A stretch of DNA of 64,000 bases from assembly GCF_018310535.1 (NCBI RefSeq), contig NZ_CP074102.1, positions 8,122,001 through 8,186,000 of the forward strand, read 5' to 3'. How positions within the stretch are numbered: position 1 is the first letter of the stretch; every line of letters begins with the position of its first letter. Below the pieces are notes generated by a model, which searched no databases, had not been told where the DNA came from, and was given only the letters and a program-made list of their open reading frames with translations. The DNA is from Streptomyces mirabilis. GTDB taxonomy: Bacteria; Actinomycetota; Actinomycetes; Streptomycetales; Streptomycetaceae. The position numbers and the translations under genes were made by a program. Below, piece by piece: positions 60,659 to 64,000 of this stretch.

Positions 60659-62005
60659 ATGCGCACCACCGACACACCGTCCCGGTCCCCTTCCCTCGAC
60701 CTGCCCGAGCGCCTCGGCGCGGTCGCCGTACGTCCCGGAGACCGCCGCTACGACTCCGTACGGCACACCTACACCCGCCCCGGCTCACCGGGCGCGGTCC
60801 TCCTCGTCCGCAGTGCCGGGGACATCGCGGCAGCTCTGGCCCATGCCCGCGCCACCCAGGTGCCGTTGACCGCGCGCAGTGGCGGGCACGGCATCAGCGG
60901 ACGGTCCACCAACGACGGCGGGATCGTCGTCGACCTCTCCCGGCTCAACGCCGTAGAGGTCCTCGACAGCCGGTCCGCGCTGGTGCGCGCGGAGGCGGGG
61001 GCCCGCTGGGGCGAGGTCGCCGCGGCACTCGCGCCGTACGGCCTGGCCCTGTCCTCCGGAGACACCGGGGACGTCGGGGTCGGCGGGCTGGCCACCGCCG
61101 GCGGTATCGGCCTGATGTCCCGGCTGCACGGCCTGACCATCGACCACATGAGTGCCGCCGAACTCGTCCTGGCCGACGGATCCGTGGTGCGCACCGACGT
61201 CGAACACGACCCGGACCTGTTCTGGGCCGTACGCGGGGCGGGAGCCAACTTCGGGGTGGCGACGGCCTTCGAGTTCCAGGCCGAACCGGTGCGCGACGTG
61301 ACCGTCGCCGTGACCGTCCACGACGCCGCGGACACGGCCGCGTTCCTCACCCGATGGGGCGCAGCGGTTGAAGCAGCACCCCGCGCGGTCACCAGCTTCC
61401 TGACTCTCGTCACCGGTGCCGGCGGGAGAGCCGTCGCCCAGGCGATGACGGTGTACGCCGGCACGGACGCCACGGCGGTCCGCACGGCGCTCGCTCCCTT
61501 GCTGTCGGCCGGACGGGTGCTGCGCAACCAGGCCTTCGCCACCCCGTACCACCAGCTGCTGCCCGCCGGGCACGAGCCGCAGCATGCGCAGCAACCGCTG
61601 TCGGTGTCGCGCTCCGGGCTGGTGGACCACATCACCCCGCCCGCCGCCGAGCACATCACCGCGCTGCTGGAAACGGCCGGCATGGTGCAGCTGCGCTCGG
61701 TCGGCGGAGCGGTCAACGACGCACCGCCCGAGGCCATGGCCTACTCCCACCGCACCCAGAACTTCTCCCTGATGGCCGCCACCGTGCCCACACTGCGCGA
61801 CGACCTCGACCAGCGGTGGGAACGGCTCCACCCGCACCTGAACGGGCTCTACCTGAGCTTCGAGACGCGCACCGGACGGCAACAACTCGAGGACGCCTTT
61901 CCCGGTGCGGTCCTCGAACGGCTCATCGCGCTCAAGTCGCACTACGACCCCGACCACCTCTTCGACAACAACTTCGCCCTGCCGTCGGTGCGGTTCCCGC
62001 ACTGA
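60659..62005 (+). CDS. FAD-linked oxidase, PCMH/BBE type
   Basis: A 448-residue flavin oxidase. The FAD-attaching His is in ARSGGHGISGRS near residue 76, the glycine-rich FAD segment is GVGGLATAGGIGLMSRLHG near 138-156, and the C-terminal YDPDHLFDNNFALP is the BBE end motif. The second attachment Cys is missing, so the flavin is held by one bond. Oxygen-linked oxidation of an alcohol, phenol or sugar is likely. ATG with GGAGG upstream. Last gene of the TetR-controlled operon; mobile-element DNA starts within ~90 bp after its stop. Confidence 0.92.
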   Translation: MRTTDTPSRSPSLDLPERLGAVAVRPGDRRYDSVRHTYTRPGSPGAVLLVRSAGDIAAALAHARATQVPLTARSGGHGISGRSTNDGGIVVDLSRLNAVEVLDSRSALVRAEAGARWGEVAAALAPYGLALSSGDTGDVGVGGLATAGGIGLMSRLHGLTIDHMSAAELVLADGSVVRTDVEHDPDLFWAVRGAGANFGVATAFEFQAEPVRDVTVAVTVHDAADTAAFLTRWGAAVEAAPRAVTSFLTLVTGAGGRAVAQAMTVYAGTDATAVRTALAPLLSAGRVLRNQAFATPYHQLLPAGHEPQHAQQPLSVSRSGLVDHITPPAAEHITALLETAGMVQLRSVGGAVNDAPPEAMAYSHRTQNFSLMAATVPTLRDDLDQRWERLHPHLNGLYLSFETRTGRQQLEDAFPGAVLERLIALKSHYDPDHLFDNNFALPSVRFPH

Positions 62006-62040
62006 ATCCGAGGAGATGACCATCCGATGCCCACCTCGGG

Positions 62041-63039
62041 TTGCGTGGTCACACCCGCACCGGGACGCCGACACCTGGGTGGGCGGCGAGGACAGAGCTG
62101 CGCAACACCAGCTTCGTGCAGCTGCTGCTCAGCTCCGGGTTGCGACGGCAGGAAGGCGGGTCGCTGCTGACATTCGAGCTGCCGACGCAGCGCCTGCGCT
62201 ATGGCCGCTACTGCCACGGCCGCGTCGCTGGGGCGGTGACGAGGTCGAAGGCCAGCCGGGTCTTCTACGCCTCGGTGGACGCGGTCGGCCAGGTCGAGGC
62301 GTACATCGCCTCGGAGCGGGCGTGGGCGGTCCAGCGGGCCCAGGCCCAGGGCCGTTACGACCGTCTGCCGACGATACGACTGGTCACGAAGGTGACCCAC
62401 GGGTTGAGGCCGGCAGTGGAGTGGGTGGACCGCGACGGAGTGATCGGCGGCCAGGAACTGAGACGACTGGGCTGGCGTGAACGGCAGTGGCTGTTCTTGG
62501 AGGGTCCGGACGGTCCGGAACCGGCGTGGTTGTGGCTGTCCGAAGAGGGCCTGCCGATGGCTCCGGACCGGTGGAACGGCATCTTTCGCGCCGCGAACTT
62601 GCGCTGTGAGGAAGTCCTGCTCACGCCCGAGGAACGTGAGATCAAGCGGGACTTCCGGTTGGCGGAGATATGTGGCAAGAGCCCGTACGCAACACCGCAT
62701 GCCGCACGTCATTCGATGGCGCTCTACATGCTCATCCTGCTAAACGAGCTGATGACGTCCCGCTACGGGCTCACCGCGGCAGACCGGCGGGACTTCGCCC
62801 TACTGTTCGGCGACCCGTGGTGGCTGGTGAAGACGCTCTTGGGGCACTCGGACGTGGAGACAACGAAGCGGCACTACCTCGCGCCCGTTGCCCACCTGCA
62901 GCTGGAGTCGATCCTCGCCTCCGCGGAGACGACGGACGAGGGCCGCGACGCTGAGGACCTGGACAACATTTTCTCGCGGCTGGCCCGGGAGACGAGCGGC
63001 ATCCAGGACATCGACATCCTCCTCAAGGATGCTCCGTGA
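62041..63039 (+). pseudogene. N-terminally truncated tyrosine recombinase (catalytic domain kept)
   Basis: Homology to tyrosine recombinases begins about 62098 (LRNTSFVQLLLSSGLRRQEG) and continues to the stop. Catalytic residues can be placed: Arg in GLRRQE, the HxxR box in TPHAARHS, His in LLGHSDVETTKRHY, and the terminal Tyr in KRHYLAPV. The N-terminal core-binding domain is missing; the frame upstream of 62098 is unrelated and has no good start. It overlaps the next gene by four bases (GTGA), the arrangement of multi-recombinase mobile elements. The element was cut here. Confidence 0.75.
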
Positions 63040-64000
63040 GCGGGCGGGGACGGCGAGCCGTCCTGCCCCCGGCCGATCACCGCAGCGAGCCGCCGCTGGC
63101 GCCGGACGGGCTTGTGGTGACCGTGGGCAACAAGGCCGGCTACAAGATGGAGTTCAACTTCGCCGAGCTGCCCGTTGCCGGTCCGATGCAACGGTCCCTG
63201 GCGGTCGTTTTCACCGCCCAGTCGCGTCGCTGGAAGAGCCATAGCACCGCGAGGACCTCCTGGAAAAAGTTGATGATCTTCGCGCGGTTCCTGTCCGGGT
63301 TGGACCAACCGCCGCAGGATCTGGATGAGCTGACCGCGGCGATGCTCAAGCGCTGGCGAGCCCAGCATGTCGCCACAAACACCGGCAAGGTCACGCTGTC
63401 GTCGGTCCGCACGCTCTTGCAGAGGGACCCCCGGCTGGGCCGCGGGCCAGTGGCTGAGGAACTTGCCTGCCGCGTCCCCAAGCCCACGCCGAGCAAGCAG
63501 TCCTACGATGAGCCGGACCGCGAACGCGTGGTGCTGGCCGCACAGCGGCAGTTCCGGGCCGCACGGCTGCGGATCCGCGAGAACACCGAACTGCTGGAGC
63601 GGTGGCGGTCTGGCCAGCTGTCTGCGGACAGCCGTGAATGGCACCTCGGCCAGATCCTGGACCATCTCGCCCGCACGGGTGACGTCCCTCGCACCGTCCA
63701 GGGGGGCGTGAAGAACCGCCGTCTTTTGGGCCGCACAACGGGGGTCGAGTTGTTGTGGGGCCGGCTGTTTCTGACCCGCGGAGAACTGACTGCCCTGGCG
63801 GTCCTGTTGACCGACCGGTTCGGATGGAATCTGTCCGTCTACGACCGCATGCCGACCCCGACCAGAGCTCCGTCGGTCGGCGAGACGACGACCGTGACCT
63901 ACCAGGTTCAGGTCGAGAAACGCCGGGTGGGCGGCGGGCGCTGGTTCTCCACGGAGAACATCAGCGATTCGGGTGCCGACTCTCCCGGCCGGCTGATCAC
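63036..64000 (+). CDS. Second recombinase-associated protein, runs past the window end
   Basis: A GTG start overlapping the truncated integrase stop opens a frame of more than 320 codons that is still open at base 64000. The N-terminal part has SHSTARTSWKKLMIFARFLS followed by ELTAAMLKRWRAQHVATNTG and SSVRTLLQRDP, which looks like the SAM-like core-binding domain of a tyrosine recombinase. Charged helices with ERVVLAAQRQFRAARLRIRE follow. The catalytic part, if present, lies outside. It is probably a partner recombinase of the same mobile element. Confidence 0.65.
   Translation, partial: MSGRGRRAVLPPADHRSEPPLAPDGLVVTVGNKAGYKMEFNFAELPVAGPMQRSLAVVFTAQSRRWKSHSTARTSWKKLMIFARFLSGLDQPPQDLDELTAAMLKRWRAQHVATNTGKVTLSSVRTLLQRDPRLGRGPVAEELACRVPKPTPSKQSYDEPDRERVVLAAQRQFRAARLRIRENTELLERWRSGQLSADSREWHLGQILDHLARTGDVPRTVQGGVKNRRLLGRTTGVELLWGRLFLTRGELTALAVLLTDRFGWNLSVYDRMPTPTRAPSVGETTTVTYQVQVEKRRVGGGRWFSTENISDSGADSPGRLI

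Overview
The window is very GC-rich and reads as Streptomyces or a close actinomycete relative. GTG starts are frequent, start and stop codons often overlap (ATGA/GTGA), Shine-Dalgarno sequences are GGAGG-like, and the families present are typical: ECF sigma factors, CE7 and GH75 enzymes, DUF305/DUF3105 proteins and Rv1733c-like proteins. Calls rest on motifs, gene order and spacing; no database search was run.

Layout. 1-3441: tail of a cytochrome P450, then an SDR-VOC-MFS operon closed by a perfect 38-bp palindromic terminator. 3564-5895: a translationally coupled DGPF/YCII - DGPF/YCII - ECF42-type sigma factor operon with a matching candidate promoter. 5930-17937: a large divergent catabolic locus. 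The minus arm holds ABM monooxygenase, FAD monooxygenase, ACMSD-like amidohydrolase, cyclase-family hydrolase, BBE-type flavin oxidase, FAH-family hydrolase, a LysR regulator and an SDR. The plus arm holds an FAH-family hydrolase, an extradiol-type dioxygenase, a HisD-like dehydrogenase and an SDR. Together these fit oxidation, ring opening and hydrolysis of an aromatic or polycyclic acid; the substrate is unknown. 18246-31084: secreted and housekeeping genes (Tat-exported beta-helix protein, GH13 glucosidase, methyltransferase, a decayed hydrolase, GntR regulator, serine hydrolase, PI-PLC-like protein, CE7 esterase, PucR-like regulator, membrane protein).

31330-47699: universal stress protein, a molybdopterin-oxidoreductase/flavin-reductase pair, quinone oxidoreductase plus GNAT, a MarR regulator whose likely operator recurs in front of fadH, PadR and LysR regulators, an FnIII lipoprotein, a GH75 chitosanase, an SDR/TetR divergent pair with a clear palindrome, and the dhaK-dhaL-dhaM operon. 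47700-48978 holds no convincing gene. 48979-53001: membrane protein, WD40 protein, D-amino-acid oxidase and a divergent LysR.

53002-58333 looks like a remodelled mobile-element zone. It carries a metal/copper-flavoured set (DUF6153, DUF3105, DUF305, SHOCT, cupredoxin-like) among debris: an integrase C-terminus, a CDF-transporter C-terminus, a membrane-protein scrap, a tRNA 3'-end-like sequence and a frameshifted DNA-ligase-like tail. 58334-62005: a TetR regulator divergent from a YcaC-like hydrolase - SDR - FAD oxidase operon, with four copies of one 9-bp operator word. From about 62040 to the window end there is an N-terminally truncated tyrosine recombinase coupled to a second recombinase-like gene that runs off the edge, marking the border of another mobile element.
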